A stretch of DNA of 64,000 nucleotides, taken from contig NZ_VJZZ01000020.1 in assembly GCF_009659535.1 (NCBI RefSeq), forward strand, positions 49,827 to 113,826. Direction: 5' to 3'. Made by a program: the position numbers and the translations under genes. Shown here piece after piece: positions 8,950-17,187 of this stretch. The notes beneath the pieces were generated by a model. That model searched no databases. It was not told the DNA's origin and was given only the letters and a program-made list of their open reading frames with translations. Origin of the DNA: Aggregicoccus sp. 17bor-14 (GTDB lineage: Bacteria; Myxococcota; Myxococcia; Myxococcales; Myxococcaceae). Within the stretch, counting starts at the first letter, position 1. Every line of letters begins with the position of its first letter.

Positions 8950-10830
8950 ATGGGCTGCGACAGGTGCAGGGCAGAGCACGCGGCGGCCAGCGCCTGCGTG
9001 GGCTCGCAGGAGCCCGTGACCGGCGAGGGGCTGGAGGGCACCCGCCTGGGCGCGCTCACCCTGCTGCGGCGGCTGGGCGCGGGGGCGGTGGGCACGGTGT
9101 ACCTGGCCGAGGGCGGCGGCTCGCGCTTCGCCGTGCGCGTGCTGCACCCGCACCTCGCGGCCCACCCCGCGCTGCTCGCCCGCTTCTACGCCGAGGCGCG
9201 CGCGATGCAGGCGCTGCAGCACCCCAACCTGGTGCGCGTGCTGCACGCGGCGCGCACCGCCGCGGGCCACCACTGCCTGGTGATGGAGCACGTGGAGGGC
9301 GAGCTGCTCAAGGACCTGCGCCAGGTGCTCAGCCCGGGCGCGGCGGTGGACCTGCTCGGCCAGGCGCTCGAGGGGCTCGCCGCGGCGCACGCGCGCGGCC
9401 TCGTGCACCGCGACCTGCGCCCCGAGCAGCTGCTCTTGCAGCCGCGGGTGGGCGGCTGGCGGGTGAAGCTGCTGGACCTGGGCATGGCCGCGGTGCTCGC
9501 CGAGGCCTTCACGGCCGAGGAGCTCGCGGCCGGCACCGCCGGGGGCAACCCCGCCTACCTCGCGCCGGAGCAGGCCGCGCAGGGCCGCGCGGTGGACGCG
9601 CGGGCGGACCTCTATGCGCTGGGCGTCATCGGCTACCAGCTCGTCACCGGCCGCGCCCCCTTCTCGCCCTCGCAGGTGCGCTCGCGCGGCCGCGGGCTGC
9701 AGGCCCCGCCGCCGCACCTGCTCGACGCGCGCGTGCCCGAGGCCCTCTCGCAGGTGCTGCTGCGCGCGCTCGCGGCCTCGCCCGGCGACCGCTTCTCCAG
9801 CGCGTCCGAGTTCCGCGGCGCGCTCGGCGCCGCGCTGCGCACCGGGCTCGCCGCCGGGCTGCGCGCGGCCCCCGGGACGGGCTCCGCGTATGCGCCGCTC
9901 GCGGAGGCTCCCCCGCCGTCCCAGCCGGCCCCCGCGGGGCTCAGCGCCCGCGCGGCGCTGCGCGTGGGCTTCGCACCGGTGGACGTGCAGGTGCAGGACG
10001 TGACCCCCGCGGGGCTCTACGTGAAGCACGCGGGCGCGCTGCCCCCGCTCGCCTCTCGGCTCGCGCTGCAGCTGCGCGTGCACGGGCAGCTGCTCGGCAC
10101 CTGGGCCCACGTGGTGCGCCACGTGTGCGCCGAGGAGGCCCGGGCCTGGGGCGTGGCCCCGGGCTTCTTCGTCCACTTCGACGACCCCGCGGGTGAGCTC
10201 GCGCTGCGGCTGCAGCAGGCGCTCGCAGCGGCGCCGCCCGCGCCGGCCGCGCAGGCCACGCAGCCCTTCGACCCGGAGCTCGCCTCGCTGCTCGCGCGCG
10301 CGGCCGGCGGGAGCACCGACCCGTACGCGCTGCTGGAGCTCGCACCCCATGCGGGCTTCGCCGAGGTGCAGCGGCGCGCGGACTCCGCCGTGAAGCGGCT
10401 CTCGGAGTCCCTCGCGCGGCCGCTGCCGACCCAGCAGGTGCAGGCGCTGCAGGCGGCGCTCGAGCGGGTGGAGCACGCGCGGCAGGCGCTCGGTGACCCC
10501 ACGGCGCGCGCCGGGCTGGATGCGGTGCGCGGCAACGTGGCCGGCGTGGCGCGCTGCCTCGCGGCGGGCATCCCGCTGGACACGCTGGAGCGGCTGCGCC
10601 ACGCCTTCCTCCAGGCGCGCCCCGGCGTGGAGGCGCGCGCCGCGGCCCTGTGGCGCGCGGGTGAGGCGCTCGAGCAGCAGGCCTCGCGTGGGGGCGGCCT
10701 CTACGACGCGGCGCTCGCGCGCTACGCGGAGGCGCTCGCGCTGGACCCGCTCAACGCGCAGCTGCAGCGCCACTACTGGGGCCTGCAGCGCCTCACGCGC
10801 GGCGTGGCCGGCAGCCCCGAGCGCCACTAG
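8950..10830 (+). CDS. Ser/Thr kinase-like protein with degenerate active site, PilZ-like and DnaJ-like regions
   Basis: 626 residues from the ATG at 8950. The kinase domain spans about residues 33-315: glycine loop LGAGAVGTV, alpha-C Glu82, HRDLRPEQ (Asp155), DLG (Asp176) and LAPEQ. The ATP-anchoring lysine of the VAIK motif is arginine here (AVRV, Arg63), and the metal-binding asparagine after HRD is Gln160. Catalysis may be weak or absent. Next comes a PilZ-like domain (about 345-425; GLYVKHAG and VRHVCAEE...HFDD), a possible c-di-GMP or protein-binding module. A J-domain-like helical region (DPYALLELAPHAGFAEV) and TPR-like helices (YAEALALDPLN) complete the protein. No transmembrane helix is seen, so it is likely a cytoplasmic signalling scaffold. 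An upstream in-frame start at 8884 is possible but gives a poor extension. Confidence 0.82.
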   Translation: MGCDRCRAEHAAASACVGSQEPVTGEGLEGTRLGALTLLRRLGAGAVGTVYLAEGGGSRFAVRVLHPHLAAHPALLARFYAEARAMQALQHPNLVRVLHAARTAAGHHCLVMEHVEGELLKDLRQVLSPGAAVDLLGQALEGLAAAHARGLVHRDLRPEQLLLQPRVGGWRVKLLDLGMAAVLAEAFTAEELAAGTAGGNPAYLAPEQAAQGRAVDARADLYALGVIGYQLVTGRAPFSPSQVRSRGRGLQAPPPHLLDARVPEALSQVLLRALAASPGDRFSSASEFRGALGAALRTGLAAGLRAAPGTGSAYAPLAEAPPPSQPAPAGLSARAALRVGFAPVDVQVQDVTPAGLYVKHAGALPPLASRLALQLRVHGQLLGTWAHVVRHVCAEEARAWGVAPGFFVHFDDPAGELALRLQQALAAAPPAPAAQATQPFDPELASLLARAAGGSTDPYALLELAPHAGFAEVQRRADSAVKRLSESLARPLPTQQVQALQAALERVEHARQALGDPTARAGLDAVRGNVAGVARCLAAGIPLDTLERLRHAFLQARPGVEARAAALWRAGEALEQQASRGGGLYDAALARYAEALALDPLNAQLQRHYWGLQRLTRGVAGSPERH

Positions 10831-10839
10831 CAGGCCCGT

Positions 10840-10887
10840 CCCCTCTCCTTTCCAAGTTCCGGAGGGAGAGGGTCCGGGTGAGGGAAG
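10840..10887. repeat. Dispersed palindromic intergenic repeat, copy A
   Basis: CCCTCTCC pairs with GGGAGAGGG, followed by a GTCCGGGTGAGGG tail. It lies between convergent genes and shares arms and tail with copies at 35967 and 48511. It may act as a bidirectional terminator; no U-tract follows. Confidence 0.7.
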
Positions 10888-10915
10888 TGCGCCCCCACCC
10901 GTGCACCCATGAAGC

Positions 10916-11194
10916 TCAGCGCGCGCGGACCTTCTTCGCTGCAGGCGCCGCACGCACCGTCTTCTTCGCGGGCGCCGGCAGGGACGTCACCTTCGTGCGC
11001 ACGCCCTTGCGCGCGGGGGCCGCGGCCTTCTTCGCGTCGAGCTTCGCGGCGCGCTCGGCGGCGTGCCGCCGGCGTGCGAGCGCGCTCCCCGCGGCCTGGC
11101 CGGTGGCGGCGGAGGCGGGGATGGCTTGAGTCTGGCGGGAATCGTCCATGGTACCGGCGGTGACGCCGGAGGGCTGACGGGTGACCTTGGTCAA
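10916..11194 (-). CDS. Small basic Lys/Ala/Arg-rich protein (histone H1-like tail)
   Basis: 92 residues from a TTG at 11194, chosen because GGAGGAG sits 7 nt upstream. The N-terminal 30 residues are polar (Ser/Thr/Gln/Ala). From about residue 38 the protein is strongly basic with Lys/Ala/Arg-rich runs such as AAKLDAKKAAAPARKG and APAKKTVRAAPAAKKVRAR. That composition resembles histone H1-like or DNA/RNA-binding tails of high-GC bacteria. No folded domain is recognised. It is convergent with the kinase-like gene and divergent from the YjjX-like gene. A nucleoid or ribosome-associated role is only a guess from charge. Confidence 0.6.
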   Translation of the reverse strand: MTKVTRQPSGVTAGTMDDSRQTQAIPASAATGQAAGSALARRRHAAERAAKLDAKKAAAPARKGVRTKVTSLPAPAKKTVRAAPAAKKVRAR

Positions 11195-11266
11195 GGGTGC
11201 TCCTCCACGAGTGCGCGGGAAAATCGCGCGCAGCGGTGAAGCTAGGCACGGGTATACGCTCTGCCC

Positions 11267-11785
11267 ATGCGCATCGTCGTCGGCTCCACGAATCCCGCGA
11301 AGACCTCTGCCGTGCGCGCCGTGTGCGTGCAGGCCTTTCTACAGTGCGAGCTGCTCGAGCGCGAGGTGCCCAGCGGCGTGCGGGCGCAGCCCATCGGCGA
11401 GGAGGAGACGGCGGCGGGGGCGCGCACCCGCGCGCGCGGCGCGCTCGCGGCGGTGGAGGGCGCGGCGCTCGGCGTGGGCCTGGAGGGAGGCGTGGACGCG
11501 CAGGGGCGGCTCATCAACTGCGTGGCGGTGCTGGGGGCGGACGGGCGCGAGAACCTCGCCTGGGGGGTGAGCTTCCCCCTGCCGCCGGGCGTGGCGCAGC
11601 GCGTGCTCGCGGGCGAGGAGCTGGGTCCGGTGATGGACGCCCTGACGGGACTTCAGCAGAGCAAGCGCACGCTGGGCGCGGTGGGCATCCTCACCGATGG
11701 CCTCTTCACCCGCGCGCAGATGTGGCAGGGGCCGCTCGCGTGCGCGCTCATCCCCTTCCTGCACCCCGAGCTCTATCCGCGCTGA
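11267..11785 (+). CDS. YjjX/DUF84-family inosine/xanthosine triphosphatase
   Basis: 172 residues, the usual length of DUF84/YjjX proteins, which hydrolyse ITP/XTP and other damaged nucleotides to keep them out of nucleic acids. The start MRIVVGSTNPAKTSAVR is the hallmark nucleotide-binding segment of the ITPase superfamily (T/SxNxxK). The central GVGLEGGVD and the late ALTGLQQSKRTLGAVGILT segment match the family's catalytic and C-terminal blocks. It is 13 nt upstream of the GST-like gene and probably cotranscribed with it. The family call is firm; the exact substrate is not. Confidence 0.88.
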   Translation: MRIVVGSTNPAKTSAVRAVCVQAFLQCELLEREVPSGVRAQPIGEEETAAGARTRARGALAAVEGAALGVGLEGGVDAQGRLINCVAVLGADGRENLAWGVSFPLPPGVAQRVLAGEELGPVMDALTGLQQSKRTLGAVGILTDGLFTRAQMWQGPLACALIPFLHPELYPR

Positions 11786-11798
11786 CGAGGGTCACCCC

Positions 11799-12590
11799 AT
11801 GAGTACTTCGACGAGCCCTTCCGCCGTTGCGCTTCCCCGCCTCGTCACCATCCGCTTCAGCCACTTCTGCGAGAAGGCGCGCTGGGCGCTGGACCGCGCG
11901 GGCATCGCGTACCGGGAGGAGTCGCACGTGCCCATCTTCTCGTGGCGCGCGAGCCTGGGGTCGGGCGGCAAGCGCACCGTGCCCTGCCTGGTGACGTCCT
12001 CGGGCGTGGTGGCGGACTCCACGGACATCCTGCGCTGGGCGGATGCGCACGCGGCCGTCGCCGCGCCCCTCTTTCCTCCCGGCACGGCGGGCGAGGAGGT
12101 GACGGCGCTGGAGGAGGAGTTCGACCGGCGGCTGGGTCCGGCCACGCGGCGCCTCGCCTACTTCTACCTGCTGCAGCGCCCGGAGCTGGTGCGCCGCTTC
12201 CTCGCCTCGGCGGGGGAGGGCCTGGAGGCGCGGCTCGCGAGGCGCCTGTTCCCGCTGCTGCGCGCGATGATGGTGCGCGGCCTGCGCCTGGACGCTGCCG
12301 GAGCCGAGCGCTCGCGCACCGCGCTGGACGAGGTCTTCGGGCGCGTGGAGGCGCTGCTCGCCGACGGGCGCCGCTACCTCGCGGGCGAGCGCTTCAGCGC
12401 CGCGGACCTCACCTTCGCGTCGCTCGCCGCGCCGGTGCTGGTGCCCGACTGCATGAGCCGGGACTACCCGCCGCCCGAAGAGGTGCCCCCGGAGCTCGCT
12501 GCGCTCATTGCGCACTGCCGCGAGCGCCCTGCGGGCCGCTTCGCCCTGCGCCTCTTCGCCGAGGAACGCCCGGCGCGGCTCGGAGCGTAG
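11799..12590 (+). CDS. Glutathione S-transferase-like protein
   Basis: 263 residues with a thioredoxin-like N-terminal domain (RFSHFCEKARWALDRAGI, then the VPCLV cis-Pro loop and an ADSTDILRWAD segment that replaces the usual ESxAI) and an all-alpha C-terminal domain ending in YLAGERFSAADLTFASL, the GST C-terminal N-capping/hydrophobic staple region. Such proteins conjugate or reduce electrophiles with glutathione or act as stress or chaperone variants; the substrate is unknown. The ATG at 11799 lies 13 nt after the YjjX-like stop with a GACGAGG ribosome site. Myxobacteria carry many such genes of undefined role. Confidence 0.85.
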   Translation: MSTSTSPSAVALPRLVTIRFSHFCEKARWALDRAGIAYREESHVPIFSWRASLGSGGKRTVPCLVTSSGVVADSTDILRWADAHAAVAAPLFPPGTAGEEVTALEEEFDRRLGPATRRLAYFYLLQRPELVRRFLASAGEGLEARLARRLFPLLRAMMVRGLRLDAAGAERSRTALDEVFGRVEALLADGRRYLAGERFSAADLTFASLAAPVLVPDCMSRDYPPPEEVPPELAALIAHCRERPAGRFALRLFAEERPARLGA

Positions 12591-12621
12591 CACTCAGCGC
12601 GCCGCATGCAGCGCGCCGCAC

Positions 12622-14520
12622 TCAGCGCGTTGCGCGCAGCGCTTCGACGAAGCGCGCGGCAATGGGCACGGCCACCTTGCCGCCCACGCCGCCGCCCTCC
12701 ACCAGCACCGCGAAGCCCACGCCCTCGTGCACGCCGATGAACCAGGCGTGCGTTTCGGGTGGCACGGCGTGGCCGAACTCCGCGGTGCCCGTCTTCCCGA
12801 TGAGCCCCGGCACCCCGGCCGCCGCGCGCCCCGTGCCCTCCGTCACCACCGCGCGCATCAGCGTGCGCAGGGCGGAGGCCGTGCCGGAGGAGAGCTTCGC
12901 GTCCGGCACGTCGACGTCCGGGTCCTCGAGCAGGTGCGGCGCCCGCCAGCGCCCCGCCTGCACCGCGGCCGCCACCGAGGCCATGTGCAGGGGCGTGGCG
13001 AGCACGCGCCCCTGGCCGATGGCGGCGGCCGCGCGCTCCGCGTCGTCCTGGGGCGGCGGGAAGGTGGCGCCTGGCGAGGGCAGCCCCGCGTCGTAGGCCA
13101 CCCCGAAGCCGAAGCGGGCCGCGGCGTCCTCGAGCGCGCGCGGGTCCAGGCGCGCCCCCAGCAGCACGAAGGCCGTGTTGCACGAGTGCGCGAAGGCCTC
13201 GCGCAGCGTGACGTCGCCCAGCACCTCGGCCTCGAAGTTGCGGAAGCGCTTGCCGCCGGCCACCGCCTCCGCCGGGCACTGCGCGGGGGCACCGGGCTGC
13301 ATCCCCACCGCCAGCAGCGCCTCGGCCGTCACCACCTTGAAGGTGGAGCCGGGCGGGTAGCGCCCCGTGAGCGCGCGGTGCAGCGGGGCGCCCAGCGGCC
13401 GGCTCGCGATGGCCAGCACCGCGCCGCTGCCCGCGTCCACCGCCACCAGCGCGGCCGGCTGGGCCACGCCCTCCAGCGCCGCCTCCGCCGCCCCCTGCAC
13501 CTCGCGCCGCAGCGTGGTGCGCACCGCCTCGCCCCCGCGCCCCTCGAAGCGCTGCAGCCGCACCCGCTCTCCCGAGGGGCGCACCAGCGCGAGCTCCCCG
13601 GAGGGCGCGCCCGCGAGCCTGCGCTCCTGCGCGCGCTCCAGCCCGCTCAAGCCCACCCGGTCCCCCGCCTGGTAGGGCGCACCGAGCGCCGCGAGCGCCT
13701 CCGCGGTCACCTCGCCCACGCGCCCCAGGGTGTGCACGGCGAAGCCCTCGGCGGGTGCGAGCCGGGCGCGGGCGCGGCGAAAGAAGATGCCCGGCACCGG
13801 CGCGAGCGCGGGGCGCACCTGCGCATAGCGCTCGGGGCGCACGTCGATGAGCGGGACGAAGCCGTCCGCCGTGCGCACCCCCAGCGCGCCCTGCACGCGC
13901 GCGGGCTCCACCCCGAGCTGCTCCTGCAGCGCGGCGGCCACCTGCGCGGGGTCCTGCACGCGGCGCGGGTCCACGCCGATGCGCACCACGTCCCCCTCCA
14001 CCGTGAGCGGCTCGCCGCGGGCATCGAGCAGCGCCCCCCGCGGGCCCCACTCGCGCGTGCGCTGGAAGCGGTCTCCGGCCCGCGCCTCGGGGTGCAGCAC
14101 CGCGGGGCTCCAGCGCAGCCGCCAGCTGCCGTCCGCCTGCTGCTCGAAGGGCAGGGTGCTCTCCACCTCCCAGTCGCCCAGGCCGCGCACGCTGTGCACC
14201 GCGCGCACGCGCACCCGCGCCTCGCCCGCGCGGGCTCCCCCCTCCAGGTCGCGCACCTCGAAGCGCGAGGCCCCGATGCCCAGCCCCTGCCGCCAGCGCT
14301 CCTGCTGCGCCGCGAAGTCCGCGGGTGGCGCCACCAGCAGCCGCGCCTGGGTGGCGAGGTCGCCTCGCGCCCACGCGTCCAGGTAGGCCTGCGCCGCCTC
14401 CTGCGGCCCGCCGGGAAGGGGCGAGAGCCCTGCGCGCGGAGCGCAGGCCGCGAGGAGCGAGAGGGTGGCGAGGAGGAGGGGCCGGGACCCCGCCCGGTTC
14501 AGGAGGCTGCAGCCGTGCAC
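12622..14520 (-). CDS. Penicillin-binding transpeptidase lipoprotein with MecA_N/NTF2-like domain
   Basis: 632 residues from GTG 14520. A lipoprotein signal (LLATLSLLAAC) is followed by an NTF2-like domain of the MecA_N type (about 35-165; AQAYLDAWARGDL ... DGSWRLRWSPAVLHPE). A PBP dimerisation region and a class B transpeptidase domain come next. All three active-site motifs are present: STFK (Ser392), SCN (446-448) and KTG (576-578). It should crosslink peptidoglycan in the periplasm. Lipid anchoring rather than an N-terminal TM helix is unusual for a class B PBP. The frame runs open far upstream through the antisense of the next gene, but the signal peptide fixes the start near 14520. It is convergent with the GST-like gene and divergent from the phosphomannomutase. 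Confidence 0.9.
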   Translation of the reverse strand: MHGCSLLNRAGSRPLLLATLSLLAACAPRAGLSPLPGGPQEAAQAYLDAWARGDLATQARLLVAPPADFAAQQERWRQGLGIGASRFEVRDLEGGARAGEARVRVRAVHSVRGLGDWEVESTLPFEQQADGSWRLRWSPAVLHPEARAGDRFQRTREWGPRGALLDARGEPLTVEGDVVRIGVDPRRVQDPAQVAAALQEQLGVEPARVQGALGVRTADGFVPLIDVRPERYAQVRPALAPVPGIFFRRARARLAPAEGFAVHTLGRVGEVTAEALAALGAPYQAGDRVGLSGLERAQERRLAGAPSGELALVRPSGERVRLQRFEGRGGEAVRTTLRREVQGAAEAALEGVAQPAALVAVDAGSGAVLAIASRPLGAPLHRALTGRYPPGSTFKVVTAEALLAVGMQPGAPAQCPAEAVAGGKRFRNFEAEVLGDVTLREAFAHSCNTAFVLLGARLDPRALEDAAARFGFGVAYDAGLPSPGATFPPPQDDAERAAAAIGQGRVLATPLHMASVAAAVQAGRWRAPHLLEDPDVDVPDAKLSSGTASALRTLMRAVVTEGTGRAAAGVPGLIGKTGTAEFGHAVPPETHAWFIGVHEGVGFAVLVEGGGVGGKVAVPIAARFVEALRATR

Positions 14521-14706
14521 GGCGCGCACTGTGGCCCGCGCGGCCCGGGGCGTGCGAGCGCTTTCCCCCTCCGCCCCGCGTCCGCCGGGGTCCAGGGCAG
14601 GCGAGCAGGCTCCCGGGGGCGGCTTCTGGAGGCCTGCAGGGAGGGGAGCGCCGGGGCGGAGAAGGGGGCTGGCCTCCCGGAGGGCGGCGTGTACAGTGCC
14701 GCCCGC

Positions 14707-16080
14707 ATGAACACCCATATCTTCCGCGAGTACGACATCCGGGGTCTCGTCGACAAGGACCTCACCATGGAGGTGGTGGAGTTGCTGGGCCAGGGGCTCG
14801 GCACCATCGTCGCCCGCAAGGGCGGGCGCTCCATCGTGGTGGGCCGCGACTGCCGCGAGTCCTCCACGCGCTTCCGTGACGCGCTCTGCAAGGGCCTCAC
14901 CTCCACCGGCCTCAACGTGCTGGACGTGGGCGTGGTGCCCACGCCGCTGACCTACTTCGCGGCCAACACGCTCCCGGTGGACGGGCTCGCCATGATCACC
15001 GGCAGCCACAACCCGCCCGAGTACAACGGCTTCAAGATCGGCGCCGGCAAGACCACCTTCCACGGCCACGAGATCCAGGAGCTCAAGAAGCTCATCCTGG
15101 CGAAGGACTTCGTGAAGGGCGTGAAGCCCGGCACCGTCACCCCCTACGACATCGTCACGCCCTACAACCACTTCGTCCGCCAGACGGTGAAGGTGGGCCG
15201 CAAGGGGATGAAGATCGTCATCGACGCGGGCAACGGCACCGGCGGCGCGGTCGCCGTGCCGCTGTTCCAGAGCATGGGCTTCGACGTGGTGCCCCTCTTC
15301 TGCGAGATGGACGCCACCTTCCCCAACCACCACCCGGACCCCACCGTGGTGGAGAACCTCCAGGACCTCATCCAGGCGGTGAAGCGCGAGAAGGCCGAGG
15401 TCGGCATCGCGTACGACGGCGACACGGACCGCATCGGCGTCATCGACGACCAGGGCAACATCCTCTGGGGCGACCAGCTGATGATCCTCTTCAGCCGCTA
15501 CGTGCTGAAGGAGAGCCCGGGCGCGGCCATCGTGGGCGAGGTCAAGTGCAGCTACACGCTGTACGACGACATCGCGAAGCACGGCGGCAAGCCGGTGATG
15601 TGGAAGGCGGGCCACTCGCTCATCAAGGCGAAGATGAAGGAGGAGCACGCGGAGCTGGCCGGCGAGATGAGCGGCCACATCTTCTTCAAGCAGCGCTACT
15701 TCGGCTTCGACGACGCGGTCTACTCCACCGCGCGCCTGCTGGAGATCCTCACCCACGAGAAGCAGAAGCTCTCCGGCCTGCTCTCGGACGTGCCCAAGAC
15801 CTTCGCCAGCCCCGAGCTGCGCGTGGACACGGTGGAGGAGAAGAAGTTCGAGGTGGTGCGCCGCGCCACCGAGCTGCTGCGCCAGGCGGGCCACCAGATC
15901 GTGGACGTGGACGGCGTGCGCGTGACCCTGCCGGATGGCGCCTGGGGCCTCATCCGCTCCTCCAACACCCAGCCCATCCTCGTGGTGCGCTACGAGGCGA
16001 GCAGCGAGGCGCGCCTCAAGGAGGTGCAGGCGCTCATCGAGGCCACCGTCGCGCGCGCCCAGCGCGAGGCGGGCGTCTAG
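14707..16080 (+). CDS. Phosphomannomutase/phosphoglucomutase (AlgC/ManB-like)
   Basis: 457 residues of the alpha-D-phosphohexomutase superfamily, which interconverts hexose-6- and hexose-1-phosphates. All four landmark sites are visible: the phosphoserine loop TGSHNPPEYNG, the metal loop DGDTDRIG, the sugar-binding GEMSGH and the C-terminal phosphate-binding RSSNTQP. The start MNTHIFREYDIRG is typical. It supplies mannose-1-phosphate for the ManC at 2054, or glucose-1-phosphate for glycogen metabolism. The last codon is followed at once by the ROK kinase gene, so the two are likely cotranscribed: kinase makes hexose-6-phosphate, mutase makes hexose-1-phosphate. ATG at 14707. Confidence 0.94.
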   Translation: MNTHIFREYDIRGLVDKDLTMEVVELLGQGLGTIVARKGGRSIVVGRDCRESSTRFRDALCKGLTSTGLNVLDVGVVPTPLTYFAANTLPVDGLAMITGSHNPPEYNGFKIGAGKTTFHGHEIQELKKLILAKDFVKGVKPGTVTPYDIVTPYNHFVRQTVKVGRKGMKIVIDAGNGTGGAVAVPLFQSMGFDVVPLFCEMDATFPNHHPDPTVVENLQDLIQAVKREKAEVGIAYDGDTDRIGVIDDQGNILWGDQLMILFSRYVLKESPGAAIVGEVKCSYTLYDDIAKHGGKPVMWKAGHSLIKAKMKEEHAELAGEMSGHIFFKQRYFGFDDAVYSTARLLEILTHEKQKLSGLLSDVPKTFASPELRVDTVEEKKFEVVRRATELLRQAGHQIVDVDGVRVTLPDGAWGLIRSSNTQPILVVRYEASSEARLKEVQALIEATVARAQREAGV

Positions 16081-16081
16081 C

Positions 16082-17008
16082 CTGGCCACGCTGGGGATCG
16101 ACCTGGGCGGCACCTTCGCCCGGGCCGCCGTGGTGGACGAGGCGGGGCGCATCCTCGCCGCGTCCCGCGCGGCGCTCGGCGAGCGCAGCCCCCCGGCGGT
16201 CGTGGAGTGCATCGGGCGCGCGGCCGAGGAGGCGCTGCGCCTGGCCGGCGTGCCCGTGCGCGCGGTGGGCGTGGGCGCCGCGGCGCAGATTCCCTCCGAG
16301 GGCCGCATCGCCGTGGCGCCCAACCTCGGCTGGCGCGACGTGCCCCTGGGCGCACTGCTGCAGGCGCGGCTCGGGCGCCCCGTGCGCCTGGTGAACGACC
16401 TGTCCGCCGCCGCCTGGGGCGAGCTGCGGGTGGGCGCGGGCCGCGGCGCGCAGGACCTCCTGGTGGTCTTCGTGGGCTCGGGCGTGGGCAGCGCCATCGT
16501 GGCCAACGGCCAGCTGCTGCAGGGCGCCAATGGCGTCGGCGCGGAGCTGGGCCACGTGAAGGCGGTGCCCGGAGGGCGCGCCTGCGGCTGCGGCGAGAAG
16601 GGCTGCCTCGAGGCCTACGCGGGCGGCCACCACCTCGTCGCCCAGGCGCGCGAGCTGCTGCAGCGGGGCGCCTCGCCCGCGCTCGCGCGGCTGTGCGCCG
16701 AAGATCCCGCGCGCCTCACCCCCGTGCACCTCGAGCAGGCCGCGCGCGAGGGGGACGCCGAGGCCACACGCGTGCACGCGCAGGCGGCCCACCTGCTCGC
16801 GCTCGCGGTGGCCAACCAGGTGACGGTGCTCAACCCCGCGCGGCTCATCCTCGGCGGCGGCGTGCTCACCCACTGCCCGGGCCTGCGCGAGCGCGTGCTG
16901 CAGGGCGTGCAGGACTGGAGCGGGCGCACCGCGCGCGAGGGGCTGCTGGTGCTCGACGCCGAGCTGGGTGACGACAGCGGACTCATCGGCGCGGCGCTGC
17001 TGGCCTGA
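16082..17008 (+). CDS. ROK-family sugar kinase (glucokinase-like), probable CTG start
   Basis: About 308 residues. The phosphate-binding loop GIDLGGTFARAAVVD begins 5 residues after the proposed start. VNDLSAAAWGE carries the catalytic Asp. FVGSGVGSAIV and the ROK zinc signature (GAELGHV, then CGCGEKGCLEAYAGG) are intact. It would phosphorylate glucose or a related sugar with ATP. There is no ATG, GTG or TTG in frame between 15935 and the phosphate loop, so translation probably starts at CTG 16082, one base after the preceding stop, by coupling. The alternative is ATG 15935, giving a 49-residue Arg/Ser-rich extension inside the upstream gene, which looks unlike protein. Confidence 0.86.
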   Translation: MATLGIDLGGTFARAAVVDEAGRILAASRAALGERSPPAVVECIGRAAEEALRLAGVPVRAVGVGAAAQIPSEGRIAVAPNLGWRDVPLGALLQARLGRPVRLVNDLSAAAWGELRVGAGRGAQDLLVVFVGSGVGSAIVANGQLLQGANGVGAELGHVKAVPGGRACGCGEKGCLEAYAGGHHLVAQARELLQRGASPALARLCAEDPARLTPVHLEQAAREGDAEATRVHAQAAHLLALAVANQVTVLNPARLILGGGVLTHCPGLRERVLQGVQDWSGRTAREGLLVLDAELGDDSGLIGAALLA

Positions 17009-17187
17009 GCCGACGCCTACCGGACGGTTGCCGTCCTCGCGTGCCCGCCGCTCTGTCCACCAGGCAGGCACCGGGCGCGCTCCCGCAACGCTCGCGGCCG
17101 CCGGGGGTTATCTCTCGTGAAGAGGGGAGTGAGGCGTCCGGGGCACGGCCGGGCGCCTGCGCGCACGACGCGCTGGAGGATGTGGCA

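Noticed and set aside
12622..14520. Reading the MecA_N-type protein as an acquired methicillin-resistance gene
   Set aside because: Base composition and codon use match the neighbours and there is no mobile context; it is a native gene family member.
14521..16530. Possible long N-terminal extension of the penicillin-binding protein
   Set aside because: The frame is antisense to phosphomannomutase and ROK kinase genes; the signal peptide starts near 14520.
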